NCBI GenBank assembly: GCA_030651575.1
Contig: JAUSFB010000032.1
Span: forward strand, 520,001-584,000
Length of the DNA: 64,000 bases
Reading direction: 5' to 3'
Source of the DNA: Phaeospirillum sp.
Lineage (GTDB): Bacteria > Pseudomonadota > Alphaproteobacteria > Rhodospirillales > Magnetospirillaceae
Below are positions 39,309-48,479 of this stretch, piece after piece. Both the position numbers and the translations under genes were made by a program. Position 1 is the first letter of the stretch. Each line of letters starts with the position of its first letter. The notes beneath the pieces are model-generated. The model was not told the origin of the DNA. It did not search any database and saw only the letters and a program-made list of their open reading frames with translations.

Positions 39309-40289
39309 ATGCGCTGGACCACCTTCCTCGCGAGTCTGCTGATCATCGCCGGGTGCTGGGTGCCCCCGGCAATGGCGGCCTCGTCCGATGGCGACATTCC
39401 CACCGCCGCCCAGTCCGACCGGATCTCTCAGCCGGACACTTGGCGCGCCATTCGTCAGGGCGAAGGCGGCTTCATCGCCGGCCAGCCCGCCCAGCGCGGT
39501 GTGCTGATTCAGTCCGAGGGCGAATCCTGGCGGGCGGCGCGCAACGGCAAGCTGGCCTGGTATGCCGGATTGGCCCTGGTGGGGGTCAGCCTCGCCATCG
39601 GCGCGTTCTACTTGTTCCGCGGCAAGATCATGATGGAGGGCGGACCGTCGGGAAAAACCATCCTGCGCTTCACCAGGATCGAACGCATCGGCCATTGGAT
39701 GACCGCCGGCTCGTTCCTGGTGCTGGGGATCAGCGGGTTGAACATGCTGTTCGGGCGCTGGCTGCTGGAACCGCTGATCGGGAAAACCCTGTTCTCGTGG
39801 CTCACCTGGGCCGGCAAATGGCTGCACAACCTGTCGGGCTTCGTCTTCATCGCTGGAATGGTGGTGATCTTCGTGCTGTGGGCCAGGGACAATCTGTGGG
39901 ACCGCTATGACGCCGGCTGGATCGCCCATGGCGGCGGCCTGCTGAAGAAAGGCGATCATCCCCCCGCCGCCAAATTCAATTTCGGCCAGAAGACTCAGTT
40001 CTGGATGGTGATCGTGGTCGGCGCCCTGGTGTCGTCCACCGGCATCAGCCTGCTCTTCCCCTTCAGCTTCGCCGATCTGGCCGGTATGCAGGTAATGCAG
40101 TTGGTCCATGCCGCCCTGGCGGTGGTCATGGTGCTGTTCATCCTGGGCCATATCTATATCGGCACGGTGGGCATGGAAGGCGCCAGCACCGCCGTCACCA
40201 CCGGCTATGTGGACCTGGAATGGGCGCGCACGCACCACGCCGTCTGGGTCGCCGAGGAGGAGACCAAGACGGCCAAACCGGCGGAGTAG
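39309..40289 (+). CDS. formate dehydrogenase cytochrome b556 (gamma) subunit
   Basis: TRIERIGHWMTAGSFLVLGISGLNML...WLHNLSGFVFIAGMV...ILGHIYIGTVGMEGA. Confidence 0.9.
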   Translation: MRWTTFLASLLIIAGCWVPPAMAASSDGDIPTAAQSDRISQPDTWRAIRQGEGGFIAGQPAQRGVLIQSEGESWRAARNGKLAWYAGLALVGVSLAIGAFYLFRGKIMMEGGPSGKTILRFTRIERIGHWMTAGSFLVLGISGLNMLFGRWLLEPLIGKTLFSWLTWAGKWLHNLSGFVFIAGMVVIFVLWARDNLWDRYDAGWIAHGGGLLKKGDHPPAAKFNFGQKTQFWMVIVVGALVSSTGISLLFPFSFADLAGMQVMQLVHAALAVVMVLFILGHIYIGTVGMEGASTAVTTGYVDLEWARTHHAVWVAEEETKTAKPAE

Positions 40290-40310
40290 CGCGACGGGGC
40301 CGGCTGGCCC

Positions 40311-40934
40311 CTATCCCTTCGCCGCCGGGCGATGCCGAGTCAGATCCTGCGGCCAGATGGAACTGGGGTCCATGGTCTCGCGGCCCGGTTCCGCCTCGGT
40401 CAGCGGTTGACACAGCCGCAGGCTTTCCAGGCATTTGGCCGCCAATTGCTGATAGGCCTGAGTTCCCCGGGTCTTGCGGGCGATCTCGCCATCGCTGAGT
40501 TCACGAACCACCTTGGCCGGAATGCCGGCGACCAGGACGCGCGGCGGGATGATGGCCCCGGCCGGCACGAAGGCCATGGCCGCCATGATGGAGTTCTCCC
40601 CCAACTCGGCGCCGTCATAGATGGCGCTGTTCATGCCCACCAGCCCGTTGCGCCGGATGATGCAGCCATGCACCACCGAGCCGTGCCCGATATGGCCGTC
40701 ATCCTCGACGATGGTGTGAAAGCCGGGGGTTCCGTGCAGCATGCAATAATCCTGGATATTGCAGCCGGCGCCGACGATGACGCTGGAGAAGTCGGCCCGC
40801 AGGCTGGCGCCGGGGCCGATATAGCAATTGGGGCCGATGCGCACATCACCGATCAGGACTGCGGTGGGATGCACGAAGGCAGTGGGGTGGACGATGGGAA
40901 TCATCCCCTCGAACGAATAGCACAAGCCGCTCAT
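40311..40934 (-). CDS. PaaY/gamma-carbonic-anhydrase-like hexapeptide repeat protein
   Basis: HPTAVLIGDVRIGPNCYIGPGASLRADFSSVIVGAGCNIQDYCMLHG...GHGSVVHGCIIRRNGLVGM. Confidence 0.82.
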   Translation of the reverse strand: MSGLCYSFEGMIPIVHPTAFVHPTAVLIGDVRIGPNCYIGPGASLRADFSSVIVGAGCNIQDYCMLHGTPGFHTIVEDDGHIGHGSVVHGCIIRRNGLVGMNSAIYDGAELGENSIMAAMAFVPAGAIIPPRVLVAGIPAKVVRELSDGEIARKTRGTQAYQQLAAKCLESLRLCQPLTEAEPGRETMDPSSIWPQDLTRHRPAAKG

Positions 40935-41380
40935 GTGGTCCTCCGATGGCGCTCGAACACGGCGCGGATATGGTCCGGAATGGGAACCGGCCGCTGGGTC
41001 CGCCGATCGACGAAAACGTGGATCCAATGTCCTTCGGCGGCGGCCTCGTCGCAGCCCTCCTCGAACAGGGCCAGTCCATAACGGGCGCTGGTGCGGCCCA
41101 TATGGTCGATGCGGATGCCGGCCACCACGCCGGCCGGATAGGACAAGGGGCGCAGGAATTTGCAGTGGGTCTCGGCAGCGAAGGTGATCACCGGCGAATT
41201 CATCAGATCGATGGCGCAAGGTCCGCGCAGGAACGCCACCACCACATGCTCGAAAAAGCGCTGGTACAGCACATTGTTGAGATGCCCGAACATATCATTG
41301 TCGGACCAGCGGGTCTGGATATCGACCCGATAGGGATAATCGGCCTGCCGGCCTGCTTCTTTCTTGTGCCCGCCGCTCAT
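40931..41380 (-). CDS. acyl-CoA thioesterase (hotdog fold, 4HBT type)
   Basis: RVDIQTRWSDNDMFGHLNNVLYQRFFEHV. Confidence 0.85.
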   Translation of the reverse strand: MSGGHKKEAGRQADYPYRVDIQTRWSDNDMFGHLNNVLYQRFFEHVVVAFLRGPCAIDLMNSPVITFAAETHCKFLRPLSYPAGVVAGIRIDHMGRTSARYGLALFEEGCDEAAAEGHWIHVFVDRRTQRPVPIPDHIRAVFERHRRTT

Positions 41381-42159
41381 TGCGCCGTCCATCCGCCTTC
41401 CACCGGCAGGCTGGCGCCGGTGATGTTGACGGCAGGGGGCGAACACAAAAACACCGCCAGACCGCCCAGTTGCTCGGTGGTGGTAAAGATCCTGGTCGGC
41501 TGCTTCTCGCTCAGCATCTCGGCGCCGGCCTGCTCGACCGACACCCCATCGCGGGCGGCGCGGGTGTCGATCTGGGCCTGAACCAACGGCGTCAGCACCC
41601 AGCCGGGACAGATAGCGTTGCAGGTGATTCCGGTCTCGGCGGTCTCCAGCGCCACCGTCTTGGTCAGACCGACCACGCCGTGCTTCGCGGCGACATAGGC
41701 CGCCTTGTTGGCCGAGGCCACCAGACCGTGAACCGAGGCGATGTTGATGATTCGACCCCAACCGCGCGCCTTCATGCCAGGCACGGCGGCGCGGGTGGCG
41801 TGGAATACCGCCGTCAGGTTGATGGCGATCACCGCGTCCCAGCGGTCCAGCGGGAACTCATCCACCGGCGACACATACTGGATGCCGGCATTGTTGACCA
41901 GGATATCGACCGCGCCCATACGGGTCAGCGCGTCGCGCACCACCGCGCCGCCGCCATCGGGCTTGGACAGATCGGCATCGTTGTACAAAACCCGCACGCC
42001 GAATTCCCGCTCCAGACCTGCGCGCAGGGCCTCGACCTCGCCGGCGTCGCCAAAGCCGTTGAGCATGAGCCGAGCGCCCTGCCCCGCCAGCGCGCGGGCG
42101 ATGCCCAGGCCGATCCCGCTGGTCGAGCCGGTGACTACCGCCGTTTTACCCTTCAACAT
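41377..42159 (-). CDS. 3-hydroxybutyrate dehydrogenase (SDR)
   Basis: MLKGKTAVVTGSTSGIGLGIARALAGQG...NNAGIQYVSPVDEFPLDRWDAVIAINLTAVFHATRAA...YVAAKHGVVGLTK. Confidence 0.9.
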   Translation of the reverse strand: MLKGKTAVVTGSTSGIGLGIARALAGQGARLMLNGFGDAGEVEALRAGLEREFGVRVLYNDADLSKPDGGGAVVRDALTRMGAVDILVNNAGIQYVSPVDEFPLDRWDAVIAINLTAVFHATRAAVPGMKARGWGRIINIASVHGLVASANKAAYVAAKHGVVGLTKTVALETAETGITCNAICPGWVLTPLVQAQIDTRAARDGVSVEQAGAEMLSEKQPTRIFTTTEQLGGLAVFLCSPPAVNITGASLPVEGGWTAQ

Positions 42160-42224
42160 GATGGCTCTCCCGATGACGCAGTCCAAAGTGATAACGCGAG
42201 AAAAATAGGCATACAAGTACCGAT

Positions 42225-42419
42225 TTAACGCTTGAAGAACGCCTCGGCCCCGGCCCGCACCGATTCCTTGCGTTTGATCGCCTCGTTGGCCCTGACGATT
42301 TCGGCTTCCAGCCCGGTGATATAGTCCCGCAATTCCTCGATCGACATGGGATCGAGGACTTTGAGTGCGGGAGCCTTTTTGCGGGGCTCCAGATCGTCGC
42401 TGTCCATGACAATTGCCAT
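42225..42419 (-). CDS. DUF1192 family small protein
   Basis: LKVLDPMSIEELRDYITGLEAEIVRANEAIKRKESVRAGAEAFFKR. Confidence 0.8.
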   Translation of the reverse strand: MAIVMDSDDLEPRKKAPALKVLDPMSIEELRDYITGLEAEIVRANEAIKRKESVRAGAEAFFKR

Positions 42420-42484
42420 CCTCTCTTGCCTTCACCGGTCGAACGTACCAGATTGACCGCTCCATGGACAAACAGGGGTTGAGA

Positions 42485-43477
42485 ATGCTGCCCGACAGCA
42501 TGACATGCGTCGAAATCACCAAACCCGGCCCGCCCGAGGTTCTGTGTCCCGCCACCCGGCCGTTGCCGTCGCCGCGCCCCGGCGAGGTTCTGATCAGGGT
42601 TGCCGCCGCCGGCATCAACCGCCCCGACGTGTTGCAGCGCCAGGGAGTCTATCCGGCCCCGCCCGGCGCCTCGGACCTGCCCGGCCTGGAAGTTTCGGGA
42701 CATGTCGCCGCCCTGGGCGACGGCGTCGCCGCTCTGGCCGTGGGCGAAGCGGTCTGCGCCCTGGTCCCCGGCGGCGGCTATGCCGCGTACTGCGCCGTCG
42801 ACGCCAGACTGTGCCTGCCGCTTCCCGCCGGTTACGACATGATCCGGGCGGCGGCCCTGCCCGAGACCTTCTTCACCGTCTGGCACAACGTGGTCGAACG
42901 CGGCCAGTTGAAAGCCGGCGAACGCTTTTTGGTTCATGGCGGGGCCGGCGGCATCGGCACCACCGCCATCCAGTTGGCCAAGGCCCTGGGCGCCACTGTG
43001 TTCGCCACCGCCTCCGGCCCCGCCAAGTGTAAGGCCTGCGCCGATCTGGGGGCCGACCACGCCATCGACTACACCGCCCAGGATTTCGTCGAGGTCGTCA
43101 AGGCCGCGACTGGCGGCGAGGGCGTCGACGTCATCCTCGACATGGTGGGAGGCGACTACATCGCCCGCAATATCAAGTCGCTGGCCGCCGATGGCCGTCT
43201 GGTGTCCATCGCCTTCCTGCGCGGCTCCACCGCCGAGGTGAACCTGATGCCGGTGATGCTGAAGCGCCTGACCCTGACCGGCTCGACGCTGCGGCCCCAG
43301 TCCAACGACGCCAAGGCGCGCATGGCCGAGGGCCTGCGCGCCACCGTCTGGCCACTGCTGTCGGCCGGAACCATCGCTCCGGTGATTCACGCAACCCTCC
43401 CACTGGCCGAGGCCGCCGAGGCCCACCGGCTGATGGAGAGCAACACTCATATCGGCAAGATCATCTTGACGATTTGA
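42485..43477 (+). CDS. NAD(P)H-quinone oxidoreductase (zinc-independent MDR family)
   Basis: GINRPDVLQRQGVYPAPPGASDLPGLEVSG...FLVHGGAGGIGTTAIQLAKALG. Confidence 0.9.
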   Translation: MLPDSMTCVEITKPGPPEVLCPATRPLPSPRPGEVLIRVAAAGINRPDVLQRQGVYPAPPGASDLPGLEVSGHVAALGDGVAALAVGEAVCALVPGGGYAAYCAVDARLCLPLPAGYDMIRAAALPETFFTVWHNVVERGQLKAGERFLVHGGAGGIGTTAIQLAKALGATVFATASGPAKCKACADLGADHAIDYTAQDFVEVVKAATGGEGVDVILDMVGGDYIARNIKSLAADGRLVSIAFLRGSTAEVNLMPVMLKRLTLTGSTLRPQSNDAKARMAEGLRATVWPLLSAGTIAPVIHATLPLAEAAEAHRLMESNTHIGKIILTI

Positions 43478-43685
43478 CCAATGCCACATTCACCCATATA
43501 ACTGTCGGCGCATTCCAAAGATGATCGCCGCCCGCATCGCGGACCTTCGGGGCCGGGCGGGCAATTCGTAAAGCTTTGCGGGGGAGTTCCCGCCCCGTCC
43601 CATCCGGGTCGGAGGGGCGCATCCCCGCTGGAGCCGCCGGCCTTGTGCCGACTGGCCCGCGTTTTAAGATATTACAGGAGGTTTC

Positions 43686-44261
43686 ATGGCCCTGCCGCTC
43701 ATGCCCAAGGCGACCGCCGTCTGGTTGGTCGAGAACACCGCCCTCACCTTCGAGCAGGTCGCCGATTTCTGCGGCCTGCACCCGCTGGAAGTCCAGGCCA
43801 TCGCCGACGGTGAAGTGGCCGTGGGCATCGTCGGCCTCGACCCCGTCGCCAACAGCCAGGTGACCCGCGCCGACATCGTGCGCTGCGAAGCCAACCCCGA
43901 TGCACGCCTGCGGCTGATCGTGACCGACCTTCCCCAATCCAACGCCAAGTCCAAGGGCGCGCGTTATACCCCGGTGTCAAAGCGCCAGGATCGCCCCGAC
44001 GCCATCGCCTGGATCATCAAGCACCACCCGGAACTGTCGGACGCCGGCATTTCCAAGCTGATCGGCACCACCAAGCCGACCATCCAGTCGGTACGCGACA
44101 AGACCCACTGGAACGCCTCCAACATCAAGCCGCGCAATCCGGTGACCCTGGGCATGTGCTCGGAAGCCGACCTGGAAAAAGCCATCGCCCTGTGCGGCCG
44201 TTCGCGCAGCCATCACGACATCGCCGCCGAGCAGCAGCAGCAGCAGCAAAACGACGAATAG
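43686..44261 (+). CDS. DUF1013 family cell-cycle transcriptional regulator (TrcR-like)
   Basis: ATAVWLVENTALTFEQVADFCGLHPLEVQAIADGEVA...DAIAWIIKHHPELSDAGISKLIGTTKPTIQSVRDKTHWN. Confidence 0.87.
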   Translation: MALPLMPKATAVWLVENTALTFEQVADFCGLHPLEVQAIADGEVAVGIVGLDPVANSQVTRADIVRCEANPDARLRLIVTDLPQSNAKSKGARYTPVSKRQDRPDAIAWIIKHHPELSDAGISKLIGTTKPTIQSVRDKTHWNASNIKPRNPVTLGMCSEADLEKAIALCGRSRSHHDIAAEQQQQQQNDE

Positions 44262-44284
44262 ATCCAGCCGTATGGCTTGAACGA

Positions 44285-44321
44285 ACACCCGCCGGGGCAT
44301 CCCCTCGGCGGGTGTTTTTTT
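44285..44321 (+). terminator. intrinsic terminator of DUF1013 gene
   Basis: acacccgccg/cggcgggtgt 10-bp stem followed by ttttttt. Confidence 0.85.
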
Positions 44322-44742
44322 AGCGGCCCAGGGCCTTGGCCAGGGCCTTGAACGGCAGCAGGACGCAGCCATGACGGCTTTTATGCGGCCGAACCGTCAG
44401 GAAGGGCGCCAGGGCCGGAATCGGCGGTTCTCCACCCTGTTTCAGCATAACGCTTACCCGGTCGGCCAGTGTCGCCGCCACATCCGCCTCCAGCCCGACC
44501 GCCGAGCGCGCCGCCACGGTGGCGGCCGCCTTGCACAGCAGGCAGCCCTTGACGCCATGGCCCAAAGCCTCGATCCGGCCATCGGTCAGACGCAGGTCAA
44601 GCACAACCGTGTCGCCGCACAGCGGGTTGTCCAGGGTCGCGCTGGCATCGGGCACGTCCAGCCGCCGGGCCGCCACCGCCGCCAGATCCTTGATTTCCTG
44701 CTGGTAGATAGCCTCGGTCATATTTTCACCGGGGTTGCTCAT
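44320..44742 (-). CDS. SufU/IscU-like iron-sulfur cluster scaffold
   Basis: LDNPLCGDTVVLDLRLTDGRIEALGHGVKGCLLCKAAATVAA... conserved Cys residues. Confidence 0.82.
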   Translation of the reverse strand: MSNPGENMTEAIYQQEIKDLAAVAARRLDVPDASATLDNPLCGDTVVLDLRLTDGRIEALGHGVKGCLLCKAAATVAARSAVGLEADVAATLADRVSVMLKQGGEPPIPALAPFLTVRPHKSRHGCVLLPFKALAKALGR

Positions 44743-45938
44743 CGCAGCACCTTGAACGCCAAGTCCAGCCCGTCCAGCAGGGCCTCCACATCGGCCCGGT
44801 TGGTATAAGGCGCCAGACTGGCCCTGACGCAGCCTTCCTCCAGCCCCAGCGCCGTCATCAGCGGCCGGGCGCAATGAGCGCCCCCCCGCACCGCCACTCC
44901 CCGCTCCGCCAGCAGATGCGCCAGATCATGCGGGTGACAGCCTTCGGCCACGAATGACACCACCGGCAGGCGCGCCTCCAGCTTCAGCGGCCCCACCACC
45001 CGGACACCGTCCAAGGCGGCGAGCCCGTCGAGCAGATGCCGGGTCAGGCTCATCTCGACCGCCGTGACCGCCGGCCAGTCCAGGCCGCTCATCCAGTCCA
45101 GCGCCACCCCCAGCCCCACCGCCTGGGCCACCGGCGGCGTACCGGCCTCGAAGCGCTGTGGCGGGTCCAGCGGCAGAGCGCCGTCCAGCCCGACCATGCC
45201 GACCATGCCGCCACCCCACAGCACCGGCGGCAGCTGGGCCAACAGCTCGCGCCGTCCCCACAGCACCCCGATTCCGGTGGGGCCGTAGGCCTTGTGTCCG
45301 GCGAAGGCGTAGAAATCCGCCCCCAGAGCGCGCGGATTCACCGGCCCGTGCGGAACCATCTGAGCGCCGTCCACCACCAGTCTGGCCCCAACCGCATGGG
45401 CGGCCTCGGCCAGCCGGGGAATATCGGTCACCGCTCCGGTCACATTGGACGCGTGAGTCACCGCCACCACCCGGCAATGCTCGTTTATCAGCGACAGGTC
45501 GTCCAGCCGGAGACGGCCATCGTCGTCCACCGCCAGGGTCACGACCTCGAACCCCTTGCGCTGGGCCAGCATCAGCCAGGGCAGCAGGTTGGAGTGATGC
45601 TCGGCCACCGACGCCACGACCCGGTCGCCCGGCCCCAAGGCCTCCCCCAAGGCCAGCGCCAGCATATTGAGCGCCATGGTGCAGCCGCCGGTGAACACCA
45701 CTTCGTCCATCTCGGCCGATAGAAAGCGGGCGACGCTCTGGCGGGCCGCGTCATAGGCGTCGTCGGCGCGGCGGGCCAATTCGTGCAGGCCGCGGTGGAC
45801 ATTGGCCCGCGCGGTCAGGTCGTGATGGGCCACCGCCTCCATCACCGCACCGGGCAATTGCGCCATGGCGGCGCTGTCCAGGTAATGAAATCCGGCGCGG
45901 TCCAGCACCGGGAAAACAGTCCGAATCGCGACGGTCAT
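44739..45938 (-). CDS. SufS-type cysteine desulfurase / aminotransferase class V
   Basis: YLDSAAMAQLPGAVMEAV...FYAFAGHKAYGPTGIGVLWGRRELL, RGGAHCARPLM. Confidence 0.88.
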   Translation of the reverse strand: MTVAIRTVFPVLDRAGFHYLDSAAMAQLPGAVMEAVAHHDLTARANVHRGLHELARRADDAYDAARQSVARFLSAEMDEVVFTGGCTMALNMLALALGEALGPGDRVVASVAEHHSNLLPWLMLAQRKGFEVVTLAVDDDGRLRLDDLSLINEHCRVVAVTHASNVTGAVTDIPRLAEAAHAVGARLVVDGAQMVPHGPVNPRALGADFYAFAGHKAYGPTGIGVLWGRRELLAQLPPVLWGGGMVGMVGLDGALPLDPPQRFEAGTPPVAQAVGLGVALDWMSGLDWPAVTAVEMSLTRHLLDGLAALDGVRVVGPLKLEARLPVVSFVAEGCHPHDLAHLLAERGVAVRGGAHCARPLMTALGLEEGCVRASLAPYTNRADVEALLDGLDLAFKVLR

Positions 45939-46513
45939 GGCTGGCCTCCCTGAGCCTTGAGGTCTTCGGGCGTGTCCACATCGATCAGGACGCCCTGATC
46001 CATCTCGACCTCCACCACCGAGCCGCCATGCTGGATCAACAGCCCCCTGGCGCCCTTGTCGCCGGTCAAGCCCCGCATCTCGGCGAAAAAGCGCCGCCCC
46101 AACAGCACCGGATTGCCCCGTCGCCCGCCCGATACCGGAACCGCGATCTCATGGCCGGACTCGGGGGCGTAGGCCGCCGCCAGCGCCGCCACATGCAAGG
46201 CCGTGACGCGCGGCATATCACCCAGCAGCACCACCGCCGCCGCCGCTTGGGACGGCAGGGCGGCGATTCCCAACGCCAGGGACGACGCCATACCGCGCTC
46301 GGGGGCGGGGTTGGACACCACGATCAAGCCGGGGGGAAGCACGGAGAGCGGCTCCGGCCCGGTCACCACCACCACCGGATCAAGGCCGGCTTCGACCGCC
46401 GCCCGCACCGCCAGCACCACCATGGGCACTCCGCCGATTTCGGCCAGCCGCTTATCGCGCCCCATACGGCTGGCGCGACCCGCCGCCAGCACGATCCCCG
46501 CGATGGCGCTCAT
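45935..46513 (-). CDS. MocA-like molybdopterin nucleotidyltransferase
   Basis: IAGIVLAAGRASRMGRDKRLAEIGGVPMVVLAVRAA...VVLLGDMPRVT. Confidence 0.83.
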   Translation of the reverse strand: MSAIAGIVLAAGRASRMGRDKRLAEIGGVPMVVLAVRAAVEAGLDPVVVVTGPEPLSVLPPGLIVVSNPAPERGMASSLALGIAALPSQAAAAVVLLGDMPRVTALHVAALAAAYAPESGHEIAVPVSGGRRGNPVLLGRRFFAEMRGLTGDKGARGLLIQHGGSVVEVEMDQGVLIDVDTPEDLKAQGGQP

Positions 46514-47295
46514 GACGCCGCGACCGCGCGGCCGGCCAGAACCCCGATCAAGTGGGCGCGGTACTCGGCGGTGGCGTGCAGGTCGCGGTTCAGGTCGCCG
46601 GCAGGAACCGACAGCCCGGCCAGCGCCGCCGGGCTGAACTCCCGCTCCAACGCCGCTTCGAACTCGGGCAGGCGAAAGACGCAAGCCCCGGCTCCGGTCA
46701 CCGCCACCCGAACCCCGGCCTCCCCCCCGGTCTGGGCGACGAAAACCCCGACCACGGGATAGCCGGAGGCCGGGTTGCGAAGCTTGGCGTAACCGGCGCG
46801 GCACGGCAGCGGATAGGAAACCTCGACGATGACCTCGTCCGGTTCCAGCGCGGTCTCGAACATGCCGAGAAAAAAGTTGTCGGCCGGAATGACGCGGCGG
46901 TCGGTGCGGATCTCCGCGCCCAATCCCAACGCCCCGGCGGCGTGATCGCCGGCCGGATCGTTATTGGCCAGCGCGCCGCCCAGCGTGCCCATATTGCGAA
47001 CCTGAAGGTCGCCGATGGAGCCGGCCAGAGCGGCCAGGGCGGGAATCTCCACTCCCACAGCCATCTCGGCATGGGTGATTCCGGCCCCGACCACCCAACA
47101 TGCGCCATCGCGGCGAATGCCGCGCAATTCGGCCAGACGGGCAAGGTCGATCAGGGTCGATGGCGCCGCCAGCCGCAGCTTCAGCGCCCCCAGCAGACTC
47201 TGACCGCCGGCAAGGTAGCGCGGCTCCTCCCCTTGCCCATGGGCGGCGATGGCCTCGGTCACGCTGGCGGGACGGATATAGTCGAAGGGGAACAT
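46510..47295 (-). CDS. molybdenum hydroxylase FAD-binding (medium, CoxM-type) subunit
   Basis: MFPFDYIRPASVTEAIAAHGQGEEPRYLAGGQSLLGALKLRLAAPSTLIDLARL...VRNMGTLGGALANNDPAGD. Confidence 0.9.
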   Translation of the reverse strand: MFPFDYIRPASVTEAIAAHGQGEEPRYLAGGQSLLGALKLRLAAPSTLIDLARLAELRGIRRDGACWVVGAGITHAEMAVGVEIPALAALAGSIGDLQVRNMGTLGGALANNDPAGDHAAGALGLGAEIRTDRRVIPADNFFLGMFETALEPDEVIVEVSYPLPCRAGYAKLRNPASGYPVVGVFVAQTGGEAGVRVAVTGAGACVFRLPEFEAALEREFSPAALAGLSVPAGDLNRDLHATAEYRAHLIGVLAGRAVAAS

Positions 47296-47765
47296 CACCC
47301 ACCTGCCTGTCGGGCGCGGATAGCGTCGACCACCGCGTCGATGATGGGACGATAGCCGGTGCAGCGACACAGATTGCCGGACAGGCCCTGACGGATGGCG
47401 TCGTCGTCGGGCTGTTCGAGATGCTCGACCAGATCCAGCGCCGTCATCACCATGCCCGGCGTGCAAAAGCCGCATTGCAGCGCGTGACGGTCGCGGAAGG
47501 CCTGCTGCACCGGGTGCAGGGTCTCGCCGCTTGCAACGCCCTCGATGGTGAGGATGGACCGACCATCGGCCTGAGCCGCCAGCACCAGACAGGATTTAAC
47601 GGCGCGCCCGTCCAGATGGACGGTGCAGGCGCCGCACTGGCCGGTATCGCAGCCCAGATGGCTGCCGGTGAGGCCGAGACGCTCACGCAGGAATGTCACC
47701 AGCAACAGCCTCGGCTCGACCTCGGCCTGGACCGGCTGGCCGTTGACCTGGAGCGAAATACGCAT
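47295..47765 (-). CDS. molybdenum hydroxylase [2Fe-2S] (small, CoxS-type) subunit
   Basis: GSHLGCDTGQCGACTVHLDGRAVKSCLVLAAQ...LQCGFCTPGMVMTA...NLCRCTGYRPIIDAV. Confidence 0.93.
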   Translation of the reverse strand: MRISLQVNGQPVQAEVEPRLLLVTFLRERLGLTGSHLGCDTGQCGACTVHLDGRAVKSCLVLAAQADGRSILTIEGVASGETLHPVQQAFRDRHALQCGFCTPGMVMTALDLVEHLEQPDDDAIRQGLSGNLCRCTGYRPIIDAVVDAIRARQAGG

Positions 47766-47890
47766 ATATCCCCCTTCTTGCGGGCTCGTCTTCTTAAGGT
47801 GATGGGCATCCCGGCAATGGTCAATGGGCTTGCCGGGCGCTATTATCGGCCCTTGGCCTTGCCGGGCGCTTGAGGGATTGAGGGACAAAC

Positions 47891-48463
47891 ATGGCCATCG
47901 CGGTGAAATCCTGTCTCGACGTGGTGTTCTGGCTGTCGGATCAGGCGCTCAACGACCGGGAATATATCCAGCCTCAGAAGCTGCACCGCCTGCTCTATCT
48001 GTCACAGGCCTATTTCGCCGTGGCCTATCACGGGCGCAAGCTGATGCCCGCCACCTTCGTCACCGACGCTTTCGGACCGGTGGAACCCACCGTGTTCCAC
48101 GCCTTTGCCTATGGCCGCCCCCTGATGATCGAAGGCAATCCACTGAGCGATCAGGTCAGCCATTTCCTCGAAGGCATCTGGCGGCGCTTTGGCCAGTACA
48201 GCGCCGACCAACTGACCAAGAAGGTCGCTGAACACGCCCCCGTCGCCTTGGCCATGGCCAAGGGCGTCAACGAGGAAATCGCCTTCAACGAGATCGTGAA
48301 GTACTACACCCTGGAAGCCGACGCCCGAAACGCCAAGACCCCCGGCGGCATCGATCATGTGGATCAGGTGGTCAAGCCGCGCGTGCTCCGCTCGCAATCG
48401 GGCAAAGCGGTCAGCGTCGCCGCCTGGAAGCCCAAGGCCGTCACGGTCAAAAAGGACGAATGA
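47891..48463 (+). CDS. Panacea-domain (SocA-like/DUF4065) protein
   Basis: FWLSDQALNDREYIQPQKLHRLLYLSQAYFAVAYHGRKLMPATFVTDAFGPVEPTVFHAF. Confidence 0.75.
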   Translation: MAIAVKSCLDVVFWLSDQALNDREYIQPQKLHRLLYLSQAYFAVAYHGRKLMPATFVTDAFGPVEPTVFHAFAYGRPLMIEGNPLSDQVSHFLEGIWRRFGQYSADQLTKKVAEHAPVALAMAKGVNEEIAFNEIVKYYTLEADARNAKTPGGIDHVDQVVKPRVLRSQSGKAVSVAAWKPKAVTVKKDE

Positions 48464-48479
48464 TCAGCCGGAGCGCCGC

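Noticed and set aside
40311-40934. Possible link between the PaaY-like gene and phenylacetate catabolism
   Set aside because: No paa genes nearby; hexapeptide proteins of this type are widespread and the family name does not establish function.
43500-43685. GC-rich leader before the DUF1013 gene considered as a structured RNA
   Set aside because: No consistent stem set or known motif found by eye; GC-richness alone is not evidence.
44231-44250. (CAG)n run at the 3' end of the DUF1013 gene considered as a microsatellite
   Set aside because: Only about six CAG units encoding a Gln stretch; common in this type of coding DNA and not clearly notable.
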